From assembly GCA_022655215.1 (NCBI GenBank), contig JALCUE010000001.1, positions 186,001 to 250,000 of the forward strand: a stretch of DNA of 64,000 nucleotides, given 5' to 3'. The position numbers and the translations under genes were made by a program. Under the pieces are notes generated by a model that made no database searches, had not been told where the DNA came from, and was given only the letters and a program-made list of their open reading frames with translations. Every line of letters begins with the position of its first letter. The stretch's first letter is position 1. Below, one piece after another: positions 9,438 to 18,530 of this stretch. Source of the stretch: Atopobiaceae bacterium. GTDB taxonomy: Bacteria; Actinomycetota; Coriobacteriia; Coriobacteriales; Atopobiaceae.

Positions 9438-9530
9438 CGTCCGTGGAGCGTGCCCGCCGACGCCCCGTCGTGTCCGTCCCATCGGCTATCCTCTTGGATG
9501 GAAAACACGACGCGGAAGGCAGCCGATCAC

Positions 9531-12500
9531 ATGGCGTTCGTACATCTCCACAACCACACCGACTATTCCATGCTCGACGGGGCCACGCGCATCCCGGACA
9601 TGGTGAAGAGGGCCGTCGACCTCGGCATGCCCGCCGTCGCGATCACCGACCACGGCTACATGTACGGCGTGCCCGACCTCGCCCTCGAGTGCGACAAGTA
9701 CAACCACGCCCAGGCCGACTGGAAGCAGTGGAGCCACGACACGGAGTGCTTCGAGAAGGGCCGTCCCGTGGACGAGCCTGACGCCGCCGACGAGGTCGCC
9801 CACGCCCAGTGGGCCGCCGACGTCGCCGCGCACGAGGCCGGTCAGGACCCCTCCGCCGTCAAGCCCAAGCCCCTCATCAAGCCCATCATCGGCTGCGAGG
9901 TCTACTTCACCCCCGACGAGACCCTCGCGCGCGACCGCAAGCCAGAGCTCTACCACATGATCCTGCTCGCCAAGAACCAGACCGGCTACGTCAACCTCAT
10001 GCAGGTCGTGTCCGCGGCCGCCACCTCGGGCTTCTACTACAAGCCCCGCGTCACCCTGGCCTCCCTGCGCGAGCACGCGGAGGGTCTCATCTGCACGAGC
10101 GCATGCGTGGCCGGCATCATCCAGAGGCGCATCCTCGCCGATCAGCCGGATGAGGCCCTCAAGTGGGCGACCACCTTCCGGGACACCTTCGCCCCGGGGG
10201 ACTTCTACATCGAGATCCAGGACCACGGCAACACCTTCACCGGTGGCGTCACCGATCGCCAGCTCGACGAGAGGCTCATCCAGGTGGCCACCGCCGTGGG
10301 CGTCAAGGTGATCGCCACCAACGACTTCCACTACCTCACGCGCGACGATGCCCCCACGCAGGACCTCATGATGTGCATCGGCATGAACTCCAAGGTCGAT
10401 GACGAGAACCGCATGCGCATGGAGGGCACGGAGTACTACATGAAGACCGAGGAGGAGATGCGCGAGCTCTTCCCGTATTGCCCCGAGGCCCTGGACAACA
10501 CCCTCGAGATAGCCGACAAGTGCGACGTCGAGCTCGAGTGGGGTCACATCCTCCTGCCGCGTTACCCCCTGGACCCCGGCGAGACGAACGAGAGCCAGTT
10601 CCGCCGCGAATGCGAGGTGGGTCTCGCCAGACGCTACGGCGAGGACTGGAGGAACGTCGAGGTGGCGGGCATCAACGTGTCCGAGCGCTTCGAGTACGAG
10701 TACAAGATCATCTGCGACAAGGGCTTCGCCGCCTACTTCCTCATCGTCCAGGACTACGTGCGCTGGGCCAAGGAGAACGGCATCGGCGTGGGCCCCGGCA
10801 GAGGCTCGGCCGCGGGCGCCATCGTGGCCTATGCCATGGACATCACGAGCTTCGACCCGCTCGAGAACGGCCTTATGTTCGAGAGGTTCCTCTCGCCCCA
10901 GCGAACCGAGATGCCCGATATCGACATGGACTTCGACGACGAGAGAAGGCTCGAGGTCATCGACTACGTCCGCCGTCGCTACGGTGCCGACAAGGTCACG
11001 CACGTCATCACCTACTCCACCATCAAGGCGAAGCAGGCCATCAACGACTCCGCGCGCGTGCTCGACTTCCCGGTGTTCAAGGCGCAGCGCCTCTCCAAGA
11101 TGATCTCGGGCGACCCGAACGCCAAGCTCAAGTTCGCCCTCACCAAGACGGAGGGTAAGGAGGACCAGTACAGCCCCGACTTCGCGGAGGCCTACAAGTC
11201 AGACCCCGACGACCACCGCATCATCGACGCGGCCCTCTCCATCGAGGGCCTCACCCGCGGCGAGGGAGTCCATGCCTGCGCCGTCCTCATCTGCCGCGAC
11301 CCCGTCAACGAGCACGTCCCCACCAAGCTCGACACCAAGGGCGGCGTGGAGATCACCCAGTACGAGGGCCACACCGTGGCCGACATGGGCCTGCTCAAGA
11401 TGGACTTCCTGGGCCTGCGCACGCTCACGGTCATCTCCAAGGCCAAGGCCAACATCAAGGCGAACGACGGCATCGACATCGACGTGGACTCCATCCCCTT
11501 CGACGATCCCAAGATCTACGAGCTCATGGGGGAGGGCCGCACGGCCGGCGTCTTCCAGGTGGAGTCCGGCGGCATGACGGCGACCATCAAGCAGATGAAG
11601 CCCACCGAGTACAAGCACATGGTCGCCCTCATCGCCCTCTATCGCCCGGGCCCCCTGGGCGCCGGCATGGTCACCGACTACATCGACCGCATGAACGGCA
11701 AGAAGGACGTCGTCTACTACGACGACCGCCTGGCCCCCATCCTGGAGGAGACGTACGGCACCATCGTCTACCAGGAACAGGTCATGCAGATCTCCATGAA
11801 GATGAGCGGCTTCTCGGCCGGCGAGTCCGACAAGGTGCGAAAGGCCGTGGCCAAGAAGAAGATCAAGCTCATGCAGGAGGTGGTCCAGCACTGGGACGAC
11901 GGCACCGACGAGACCATGGAGGACCACTGGATGAACGGCGCCGTGAGGAACGGCTACAGCCGTGCGGTGGCCGAGAAGATCTGGGCCGACGTCCTGAAGT
12001 TCGCCTCCTACGCGTTCAACAAGTCCCACTCGGCCGGCTACGCCATCCTCGTCATGCAGACCGCATGGCTGAAGGCCCACTACCCCAACGAGTACATGGC
12101 CGCGGTCCTCACCAGCTACACGGGCAAGACGGAGAAGATCGTGCACTACGTCTCCGCATGCCGTCACGAGGGCATCGCCATCCTGCCCCCTGACATCAAC
12201 GAGAGCGGCACGGAGTTCACCGCGGTCAAGGAGGGCGTGCGCTTCGGACTCGCCGGCATTCGCGGGGTGGGCGAGGGCGCCGCCGAGTGCATCCTGGCCG
12301 AGCGCGCCTCCGGTGGTCCCTTCAAGAACCTCCACGACCTCGTGGACCGCGTGGACTCCACGCAGGCGAACCGCCGCGTCATCGAGGCCCTCATCAAGGC
12401 CGGCGCATTCGACTCCACCGGATACCCCCGCCGTCAGCTCATGCAGTTCGTCGACAAGACCAACCCCGAGAACATCATCGACGCCGCCTCGAAGCGCCAG

Positions 12501-13301
12501 CGCGACCGTGCGGCTGGCCAGAGCTCGCTGTTCGACATGTTCGCCGAGGTCGAGGGCTCCGGCTTCGAGGCCGACGTCCCCGAGCCCGACGGCCAGGAGT
12601 GGGACCGCCGCGTCAAGCTCGCCCAGGAGAAGGACGTCCTCGGCATCTACGTGTCCGACCATCCCCTTCGTCCCTACGAGTACGCGCTGGCCAAGGCCCG
12701 CGACCGCTCGATCAACGAGCTCCTGGCAGGCGTCGGCCCCGATGGCTCGCCGCGCCATGACGAGGACCGCACCCTCTGGATCGCGGGCATGATCTCCGGG
12801 CTCCAGAAGAAGACCACCAAGAACGGCGACATGATGGCCATCGCCACGCTCGAGGACCTCGAGGGCGAGATCACGGTCGTGGTCTTCCCCAAGACCTACC
12901 GGCAGTCGGCCTCCGTCCTGTCGGGCGAGGTGGACGAGCAGACCGGCGAGCAGACCGGCGACGTCTTCGTCCGCATCATGGGCCGTCTCGACCGGACCGA
13001 TCGCGGCGACCAGTTCCTGGCGCAGAAGGTCGAGCCCATCGAGCTGTCCGACAAGACCAACAAGCCCAAGGTCCTCGAGGTCCTCATGCAGTCGAGGTGC
13101 CTGTCGCGCACGTTCATGGAGGGGTTGCAGCAGATCCTCGGCCGTTACCCCGGCCTCGACCATGTGGAGCTGCGGGTGGAGGCCAACTCGGGCGACACCA
13201 TGCGCATGGAGATCCCCACGAAGGTCGACGCCCACAACGTGGTCCTCTTCGCCGAGGTCACAGCCCTTCTCGGCGACGGAGGCAAGGCCGTGTTGGCGTA
13301 G
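9531..13301 (+). CDS. dnaE: DNA polymerase III subunit alpha
   Basis: A 1256-residue replicative polymerase, the usual DnaE length. It begins with a PHP domain (HLHNHTDYS at residues 5-13). The palm motif GPGRGSAAG is near residue 420 and the catalytic aspartates PDIDMDFDD near 462. The fingers, helix-hairpin-helix region and a C-terminal OB fold (WIAGMISGLQ onward, about residue 1083) follow. GGAAGG precedes the ATG at 9531; upstream in-frame starts extend into non-conserved sequence. It copies the chromosome together with the beta clamp and clamp loader. The gene stands alone between the ABC permease and the superoxide reductase gene. Confidence 0.97.
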   Translation: MAFVHLHNHTDYSMLDGATRIPDMVKRAVDLGMPAVAITDHGYMYGVPDLALECDKYNHAQADWKQWSHDTECFEKGRPVDEPDAADEVAHAQWAADVAAHEAGQDPSAVKPKPLIKPIIGCEVYFTPDETLARDRKPELYHMILLAKNQTGYVNLMQVVSAAATSGFYYKPRVTLASLREHAEGLICTSACVAGIIQRRILADQPDEALKWATTFRDTFAPGDFYIEIQDHGNTFTGGVTDRQLDERLIQVATAVGVKVIATNDFHYLTRDDAPTQDLMMCIGMNSKVDDENRMRMEGTEYYMKTEEEMRELFPYCPEALDNTLEIADKCDVELEWGHILLPRYPLDPGETNESQFRRECEVGLARRYGEDWRNVEVAGINVSERFEYEYKIICDKGFAAYFLIVQDYVRWAKENGIGVGPGRGSAAGAIVAYAMDITSFDPLENGLMFERFLSPQRTEMPDIDMDFDDERRLEVIDYVRRRYGADKVTHVITYSTIKAKQAINDSARVLDFPVFKAQRLSKMISGDPNAKLKFALTKTEGKEDQYSPDFAEAYKSDPDDHRIIDAALSIEGLTRGEGVHACAVLICRDPVNEHVPTKLDTKGGVEITQYEGHTVADMGLLKMDFLGLRTLTVISKAKANIKANDGIDIDVDSIPFDDPKIYELMGEGRTAGVFQVESGGMTATIKQMKPTEYKHMVALIALYRPGPLGAGMVTDYIDRMNGKKDVVYYDDRLAPILEETYGTIVYQEQVMQISMKMSGFSAGESDKVRKAVAKKKIKLMQEVVQHWDDGTDETMEDHWMNGAVRNGYSRAVAEKIWADVLKFASYAFNKSHSAGYAILVMQTAWLKAHYPNEYMAAVLTSYTGKTEKIVHYVSACRHEGIAILPPDINESGTEFTAVKEGVRFGLAGIRGVGEGAAECILAERASGGPFKNLHDLVDRVDSTQANRRVIEALIKAGAFDSTGYPRRQLMQFVDKTNPENIIDAASKRQRDRAAGQSSLFDMFAEVEGSGFEADVPEPDGQEWDRRVKLAQEKDVLGIYVSDHPLRPYEYALAKARDRSINELLAGVGPDGSPRHDEDRTLWIAGMISGLQKKTTKNGDMMAIATLEDLEGEITVVVFPKTYRQSASVLSGEVDEQTGEQTGDVFVRIMGRLDRTDRGDQFLAQKVEPIELSDKTNKPKVLEVLMQSRCLSRTFMEGLQQILGRYPGLDHVELRVEANSGDTMRMEIPTKVDAHNVVLFAEVTALLGDGGKAVLA

Positions 13302-13335
13302 GGGTCCGTCTCCGCTCGTCCCGTTCTCGTCCGCA

Positions 13336-13360
13336 ATATGTTGTAGACGTAGTAACATAT
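13336..13360. promoter_or_regulatory. Inverted repeat upstream of superoxide reductase gene
   Basis: ATATGTT and AACATAT form a perfect 7-bp inverted repeat around an 11-base spacer, in an unusually A+T-rich patch for this genome. A second palindrome, AACATATGTT, overlaps the right arm (13354-13363). It lies about 120 bases before the desulfoferrodoxin start. Role as operator or promoter is inferred from position and composition. Confidence 0.4.
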
Positions 13361-13476
13361 GTTCTTGCCGAGGAGGGCGAATCAACTCCGTCCCCGGTGG
13401 ATACAAGTAGTTCGTCTACGAAAAAGGGCATGGACGCGACCGAGGTCATTCGTCGCGTCAGGAGAAGGGAAGAAAA

Positions 13477-13863
13477 ATGGCAGAGACCAAGTTCTGGCGT
13501 TGCAAGCACTGCGGGAACGTCTTCGCGACCATCGTCGACGGTGGCGTGAACCCCATGTGCTGCGGTGAGAAGATGGAGCTCCTGAGCGCCAACTCCACCG
13601 ACGCGGCCACCGAGAAGCACGTGCCGGTCGTCGAGAGCATCGCGGGCGGGCACGCCTGGAAGGTCACCGTCGGCGAGGTCGAGCACCCCATGACCGAGGA
13701 GCACCACATCGAGTGGATCGCCATGGTGGGCGACGGTCGCGTCGACATCGTGAGGCTCGCCCCCACGGACAAGCCCATGGCCATGTTCGCGGGCGAGGTC
13801 CACAAGTCCGGCACCGTGTACGCGTACTGCAACCTCCACGGCCTGTGGAAGGCCGAGTTCTAG
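13477..13863 (+). CDS. dfx: Desulfoferrodoxin (superoxide reductase, 2Fe type)
   Basis: A 128-residue protein. Center I, a desulforedoxin-like Fe(Cys)4 site, uses CKHC at residues 9-12 and CC at 28-29. Center II, the Fe(His)4Cys reaction site, is marked by EKHVP near 47-51, the EEHHIEW histidines and the late CNLHGLW motif. It reduces superoxide to hydrogen peroxide without making oxygen, taking electrons from rubredoxin-like donors, and is typical of anaerobes. AGGAGAAGGG lies before the ATG. It stands alone with a strong hairpin downstream and an A+T-rich palindrome upstream. Confidence 0.95.
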   Translation: MAETKFWRCKHCGNVFATIVDGGVNPMCCGEKMELLSANSTDAATEKHVPVVESIAGGHAWKVTVGEVEHPMTEEHHIEWIAMVGDGRVDIVRLAPTDKPMAMFAGEVHKSGTVYAYCNLHGLWKAEF

Positions 13864-13922
13864 AAGACCCGCGGGGGTCTGCGCCCGCCCTGTGCGGCGG
13901 GTGGTCTGAATGGGTAACAACT

Positions 13923-13954
13923 GACGGACGGCGTCCTTGCGGGCGTCGTCCGTC
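13923..13954 (+). terminator. Hairpin terminator after superoxide reductase gene
   Basis: A 14-bp stem, starting GACGGACG and ending CGTCCGTC with two G-U pairs inside, closes a TTGC loop. No long T-run follows. Two smaller hairpins (AGACCC/GGGTCT and CCCGCC/GGCGGG) sit just upstream at about 13865-13901. Confidence 0.65.
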
Positions 13955-13999
13955 CCGCATCTCGGGACGCAGCCGTCCCACATTCGTCGAGGAGTCCGC

Positions 14000-15778
14000 A
14001 TGAGGATAGCGATAGCCCAGATGGACACGGTCATGGGAGCCTTCTCGGCCACGGTCGACCGCATGGCGGCCAATTCGGAGGCGGCCGCGAGGGAGGGCGC
14101 CGACGTGCTCGTGTTCCCCTCCACCACGCTCACCGGCTTCGATCCCGCCGGCCTGCTCGACTCGGAGGAGTATCTCGCCGACCTCTCGGACGCCCTCGAC
14201 TCGCTTGCCGGCAGGCTCGCCTGTCCGTGCCTCGTGCCCTTCGTGCTCGATCTCGGGGCGGGGGAGGACTACGAGGTCCTCTATGTGGAGGGTGACACCG
14301 CGACGCCGCTGAGGCTCGCCGACTGCCTCGGTCGCGTGAGCGAGGGCGACGTCGACATGGCCGAGGCCCTCGACCTTCCCGCGACCTTCGACCTCAACGG
14401 CGTCGACTGCGGACTCGCCTTCGACGCGGTCGACCTCTCCGCCTTCGCGTCAGGTGACGCCGCAGCCGATGTCATCTTCTATCTGCCGTTCCACGGCTTC
14501 GACGCCGATGACGAATCCACCGCCCTCGCCCCCTCGATCTCGAGCGGCTGCTTCCTCCAGGACGCGGCTGACGCGAACTCCTGGCTCGTCGCCTGCGGGC
14601 CCGTGGGCGGCTACGACGACGCCGTCTTCACCGGCGGGAGCTTCGTCCTCGCGCCATGGGGACAGCTCGCCTGCGTCTGCCCCTCGTTCGAGGAGACGCT
14701 CGGGATCTGCGACATCGACGTCATGTCAGAGGGACCCCTCGCGGAGCCGAGGCGCATCCCCGACTACCGTCGGTCGGCGTTCCTCTGGGACGCGCTCTCC
14801 CTCTCCGTGAGCGACTTCGTCCACAAGCAGGGGGCGGCAGGCCTCGCGGTCCTGCTCGACGGCAGCCTCGCGTCCTCGGCCGCGGCGACGCTCGCCGTCG
14901 ACGCGGTGGGGCCCGTGAACGTGCACGCCCTCATCGCCCCCACGATCGATGCCGCCGCCCTCGCCGATGCCCGCACCCTGGCCCAGAACCTCCGCCTCGA
15001 CGTTCGCGAGCTCGGGGACGAGACGCTGGCCGGCGCCGCATCCTCGCTGGGACTCGCGCCCGACGCGGTGGGCTCCCTTGCCTGGACGGCCCTCTCGGCC
15101 ATGGCCGAGGCCTCCGACCTCGTCATCTGCTCCCCTGCGGATAAGACCAGCGCGGGGGTGGGACCCATCATGCCCACGCCCGCGAGGTCCTTCGCCCCCT
15201 TCGGTGACGTGTACCGCACGGACGTCTGCGCGCTCGTCCGGCAGCGGGACACCGTCTCGCCGGTCATCCCCGAGGGCGCCCTCGATCGTCTCGACGTGCC
15301 TTCCGACCTCGGACTCGAGGTGGTCTCGACGTCCCAGGAGGGGCGTCTGTCCGAGCTCGACGCCATACTCCTGCTCCACGTCGAACAGGGGATGGGCCTC
15401 ACCACGATCTCCTCGGAGAGGGGGGACGACGAGGTCGTCTCGCGCGTCCTCGATCGCGTCCGCTCCATGGAGCTCGCGCGCAGGGTCATGCCCATGTCCC
15501 CCGTGGTGAGCGCGCGCACGTTCGGGGAGAGGGCGTGGCCGGCCACGCTCGCCTGGGAGGACCGGCCCCGCACGCCTGTCGATCCCGTGGACGAGGAGTC
15601 CCTGAGGAACAGGGTCGACGGCCTCATGAGGCAGATGGGCACGAAGGTCGACGACCAGGCCGTCGTGGGGGATGACGCCGCCGACGCGCTCGGGTTCCTC
15701 TCCGACTTCGCCCAAGGTGGCGGTATGCGCACGGACGGCGGGGACCTCTGGGGGACCGGTCTGTTCTCCAAGAACTGA
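14000..15778 (+). CDS. NAD+ synthetase-like protein with degenerate active sites
   Basis: 592 residues with the two-domain layout of glutamine-dependent NadE: an N-terminal nitrilase-like domain (starts MRIAIAQMDTVMG) and a C-terminal synthetase-like domain. Landmarks persist: SFAPFGDVYRTDV matches the conserved GxFxPLKDxYKT region, LSELDAILL matches the usual Y-x-x-LDxIL, and VSARTFGERAWP matches the C-terminal KxxPxAF-like tail. The key residues do not. The nitrilase glutamate of FPExxLTG is serine 41 (FPSTTLTGF). There is no lysine at all before about residue 275. The nucleophile position of the ICED-like motif reads AFDA. The ATP loop SGGxDS is replaced by LLDGSLASS at about 286-293. A GGAG site precedes the ATG. 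It may be a pseudoenzyme or have gained another role. Confidence 0.75.
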   Translation: MRIAIAQMDTVMGAFSATVDRMAANSEAAAREGADVLVFPSTTLTGFDPAGLLDSEEYLADLSDALDSLAGRLACPCLVPFVLDLGAGEDYEVLYVEGDTATPLRLADCLGRVSEGDVDMAEALDLPATFDLNGVDCGLAFDAVDLSAFASGDAAADVIFYLPFHGFDADDESTALAPSISSGCFLQDAADANSWLVACGPVGGYDDAVFTGGSFVLAPWGQLACVCPSFEETLGICDIDVMSEGPLAEPRRIPDYRRSAFLWDALSLSVSDFVHKQGAAGLAVLLDGSLASSAAATLAVDAVGPVNVHALIAPTIDAAALADARTLAQNLRLDVRELGDETLAGAASSLGLAPDAVGSLAWTALSAMAEASDLVICSPADKTSAGVGPIMPTPARSFAPFGDVYRTDVCALVRQRDTVSPVIPEGALDRLDVPSDLGLEVVSTSQEGRLSELDAILLLHVEQGMGLTTISSERGDDEVVSRVLDRVRSMELARRVMPMSPVVSARTFGERAWPATLAWEDRPRTPVDPVDEESLRNRVDGLMRQMGTKVDDQAVVGDDAADALGFLSDFAQGGGMRTDGGDLWGTGLFSKN

Positions 15779-15818
15779 GACACGGACTTGCCGTGCTCCC
15801 GCTGGTGCTGTGGTACCA

Positions 15819-15834
15819 TAGAACGGATGTTCTA
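15819..15834. promoter_or_regulatory. LexA/SOS box (Cheo box) before ruvC
   Basis: TAGAAC-GGAT-GTTCTA is a perfect 6-4-6 palindrome containing GAAC-N4-GTTC, the LexA operator core of Gram-positive bacteria. A possible extended -10 (TGGTACCAT, 15811-15819) abuts it. The position, 24-38 bases before the ruvC start, is where LexA would block transcription of ruvCAB. Confidence 0.8.
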
Positions 15835-15856
15835 GAACGGACGAGCGGAGGTGCGT

Positions 15857-16405
15857 GTGGTCATCATCGGCATAGACCCAGGGCTCGCCCATACCGGCTG
15901 GGGCATCGTGGAGACCCGCGGATCGCTGATGCGCGCCCGCGCGTACGGCTGCGTCACGACCACCCCCGCGGACGCCCTGAACGTCCGTCTCGGCATCATC
16001 TACACCGAGCTCTCGAAGGTCATCGAGCACTATGGCCCCACCGTGGTCTCGATCGAGAAGATCTTCTTCGGTCAGAACACCCGCTCCGCCATCGCGACCG
16101 CCCATGCAAGGGGGGCCGCCCTCGTGGCGTGCTCGGTGTGCGGCTGCGAGGTGGGGGAGTACACCCCCATGCAGATCAAGCAGGCGGTCGTGGGGACTGG
16201 CTCCGCCGACAAGCACCAGGTCACCTACATGGTGAGGAACGTGCTCGGCCTCGACCACGACCCCAAGCCGGACCACTGCGCCGACGCCCTCGCCGCCGCG
16301 GTATGCCATGCCAACCTGACACGCACCGCCACGCTCGCACGTTCGCGGATGAGCGAGGACGACGTCGTGTCGATCGCCCTGACCGATGAGGGGGAGGCGT
16401 CTTGA
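15857..16405 (+). CDS. ruvC: Holliday junction resolvase RuvC
   Basis: About 182 residues. Catalytic acidic residues of the RNase-H-like fold are visible in GIDPGL (first aspartate), SIEKIFF (glutamate) and DHCADALAAA (last aspartates). RuvC cuts Holliday junctions symmetrically during recombination repair, with RuvAB. Two GTG codons lie at 15851 and 15857; I prefer 15857 because CGGAGG sits about five bases before it. The stop overlaps the ruvA start by four bases. A perfect SOS-box palindrome lies just upstream, so expression is probably induced by DNA damage through LexA. Confidence 0.95.
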   Translation: MVIIGIDPGLAHTGWGIVETRGSLMRARAYGCVTTTPADALNVRLGIIYTELSKVIEHYGPTVVSIEKIFFGQNTRSAIATAHARGAALVACSVCGCEVGEYTPMQIKQAVVGTGSADKHQVTYMVRNVLGLDHDPKPDHCADALAAAVCHANLTRTATLARSRMSEDDVVSIALTDEGEAS

Positions 16406-17031
16406 TAGTCCAGCTCACCGGAACGCTCGTCGAGGTCATGCCCACGCATGTCGTGCTCGAGGTCGGCGGCATCGGCTATGAGATGGGGGTCTCCTCCGTC
16501 ACCGCGGCGTCGCTGCCGGCCGTGGGTGAGCCGGGCGTCACGCTCCTCACGCGTCTCGTCGTGAGGGAGGACGCGCTCACGCTCTTCGGCTTCTCCTCGC
16601 GCGAGGAGAGGGCCCTGTTCGATCGCCTCACCGCCATCTCCGGCGTGGGTCCCAAGCTCGCGCTCGCGGTCCTCTCCACCTACTCCCCGTCAGACCTCGC
16701 CGGCGTCGTCGCGGCCAAGGACGCGTCGCGCATGGCGGCGGTGCCGGGTGTGGGGAAGAAGAAGGCCGACCGTCTCCTCCTCGAGCTCGAGGGGGTCTTC
16801 GCGCATGACATGGACCTCGCGGGCCTCGTGGGCGCCGCACCGTCCGCGCACGTCGCCGCCGTCGCCGCGAGTCCCGAGGCACGTCTCGCCGAGGCGCGTT
16901 CGGCGCTGCTCGCCATGGGCTTCACCCCTCAGGAGGCCGAGCTCGCGCTCGAGGGCGCGGAGGAGGCCGGGGCGCATGACACCAAGGCCATGATCACCTA
17001 TGCGCTGAGGCGCCTGGGAGGTGGCGCGTGA
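16402..17031 (+). CDS. ruvA: Holliday junction branch migration protein RuvA
   Basis: 209 residues, normal for RuvA. It starts with the OB-fold ([10 protein letters not shown], then VGGIGYE), has two helix-hairpin-helix units ([13 protein letters not shown] and [15 protein letters not shown]), and a C-terminal three-helix domain ([11 protein letters not shown]) that contacts RuvB. It binds the four-way junction and loads the RuvB motor. The start is TTG inside a TTGA overlap with the ruvC stop, implying translational coupling. Confidence 0.95.
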   Translation: MIVQLTGTLVEVMPTHVVLEVGGIGYEMGVSSVTAASLPAVGEPGVTLLTRLVVREDALTLFGFSSREERALFDRLTAISGVGPKLALAVLSTYSPSDLAGVVAAKDASRMAAVPGVGKKKADRLLLELEGVFAHDMDLAGLVGAAPSAHVAAVAASPEARLAEARSALLAMGFTPQEAELALEGAEEAGAHDTKAMITYALRRLGGGA

Positions 17032-18089
17032 TGTGGGAGGCCGACGACTCCAAGGACCTCTTCGCCGACGATGATGCCGCCGGCGCCGGACCACGCGCCG
17101 TCACGGGCGAACTCACCGCCGATGACGTCGAGGTCGATCGCAGCCTGCGTCCCCAGACGCTCGATGACTACTGTGGCCAGGAGAGGGTGCGCGAGAACCT
17201 CCGCGTGCTCATCGAGGCCGCACGTTCGAGGAAGGAACCCCTCGACCACGTGCTCTTCTCGGGCCCTCCGGGACTGGGCAAGACCACGCTCGCGGGCGTC
17301 CTCGCCAACGAGATGGGCTCGAGGATGCGCACCACGAGCGGGCCGGCCATCGAGCGCACCGGTGACCTCGCGGCCATCCTCACCAACCTCGAGCCGGGCG
17401 ACGTCCTCTTCATAGACGAGATCCACCGCCTGAACCATGCCGTCGAGGAGGTCCTCTATCCCGCGATGGAGGACTTCTGCCTCGACGTCGTCATAGGGGA
17501 GGGCCCCGCCGCGCGCTCGATACGCCTCGACGTCCCCCGCTTCACGCTCGTGGGCGCCACCACCCGTACCGGGTTGCTCACCGGCCCCCTGCGCGACCGC
17601 TTCGGAATCTCGTTCCGCCTCGACTACTACTCGGTCCCCGAGCTCACGCGCATCATCTCGCGCTCCGCCGGAATCCTCGGCGTGGACGTGGACGAGCAGG
17701 CCGCCGCGGAGATCGCGAGCAGGAGCCGCGGCACCCCGCGCCTGGCCAATCGCCTTCTCAAGCGTGTGCGCGACTACGCACAGGTCAAGGCCGGCGGCAC
17801 CGTCACATGGGAGGTGGCCGCCGCGGCGCTGTCGTTCTTCGAGATCGACGAGATGGGGCTCGATTGGATGGACATGAAGGTGCTCCGCGCCCTCACCCAG
17901 ACCTTCCGGGGCCGTCCCGTGGGTCTCACCACCGTCGCGAGTGCCGTGGGCGAGGACCCCTCCACCTTGGAGGACGTCTACGAGCCCTATCTTCTCCGGC
18001 AGGGCCTCATGATCCGCACGCCCCAGGGCAGGCAGGCCACCCCGGCCGCGTTCGAGCATCTCGGTCTCCTGCTTCCCGCATCCTCGTGA
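17028..18089 (+). CDS. ruvB: Holliday junction branch migration ATPase RuvB
   Basis: 353 residues. An AAA+ ATPase with Walker [12 protein letters not shown] near residue 79, Walker [10 protein letters not shown], sensor 1 (GATTRTG) and the C-terminal winged helix. RuvB hexamers pump DNA through the RuvA-bound junction. The GTG start overlaps the ruvA stop by four bases (GTGA); an ATG one codon later is equally possible. It is the last gene of the SOS-controlled ruvCAB unit; the next gene begins 32 bases later on the same strand. Confidence 0.96.
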   Translation: MMWEADDSKDLFADDDAAGAGPRAVTGELTADDVEVDRSLRPQTLDDYCGQERVRENLRVLIEAARSRKEPLDHVLFSGPPGLGKTTLAGVLANEMGSRMRTTSGPAIERTGDLAAILTNLEPGDVLFIDEIHRLNHAVEEVLYPAMEDFCLDVVIGEGPAARSIRLDVPRFTLVGATTRTGLLTGPLRDRFGISFRLDYYSVPELTRIISRSAGILGVDVDEQAAAEIASRSRGTPRLANRLLKRVRDYAQVKAGGTVTWEVAAAALSFFEIDEMGLDWMDMKVLRALTQTFRGRPVGLTTVASAVGEDPSTLEDVYEPYLLRQGLMIRTPQGRQATPAAFEHLGLLLPASS

Positions 18090-18121
18090 CAATGTCGTCC
18101 TCGAATGCCTAGGATGGTGCC

Positions 18122-18526
18122 ATGCTGCAACATGACTACATAGTCGACCTCATCCGGGACTTCTGCGACGTCGTCGTGCGTGCCCTGCGTCAGGCGCTCC
18201 TCTTCCATGACCTCTCCTCGACGCAGGACGTCGAGGCCGCCGTGGGCCAGGTGCTCGACCTCGATGCCGAGTGCGCGCTCGCGCTCTCGCCGGAGTCCCT
18301 CGTGACGATGATGCAGCTCTCCGGCGTGGGCGAGTCCGTCGCGTCATACGTGGCCTATGCGCTCGACCACGTTGGCGATGCCTATGATGCAGAGTCCGAC
18401 CCCGCGGGACCGGTGCGCCACGCCCAGGCGAAGGCCATCGCGACCGCGTTCAACTGTCCTGCGGGTGAGGTTCCGGAGGAGTTCGAGGGACTCGAGCGAG
18501 AGCTCGACGAGGCGAAGGGAAACTGA
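18122..18526 (+). CDS. Conserved hypothetical protein between ruvB and fhs
   Basis: 134 residues, acidic and helical, no membrane segment and no cysteine cluster. The opening [20 protein letters not shown] resembles small helical proteins of the DUF6483 type, but that is a weak recognition from memory. It sits 32 bases after ruvB and 4 bases before fhs, so it probably shares their transcript. I cannot name a function. Confidence 0.7.
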   Translation: MLQHDYIVDLIRDFCDVVVRALRQALLFHDLSSTQDVEAAVGQVLDLDAECALALSPESLVTMMQLSGVGESVASYVAYALDHVGDAYDAESDPAGPVRHAQAKAIATAFNCPAGEVPEEFEGLERELDEAKGN

Positions 18527-18530
18527 GGGC

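Noticed and set aside
5730..9482. Very long open frame (about 1250 codons) on the minus strand opposite the ABC permease
   Set aside because: High G+C keeps the reverse frame open; its translation is rich in Arg, Gly, Val and His with no domain, while the plus strand has clear FtsX domains.
9486..13406. Long minus-strand open frames opposite dnaE
   Set aside because: Shadow frames of a full-length DNA polymerase gene; no ribosome sites or motifs.
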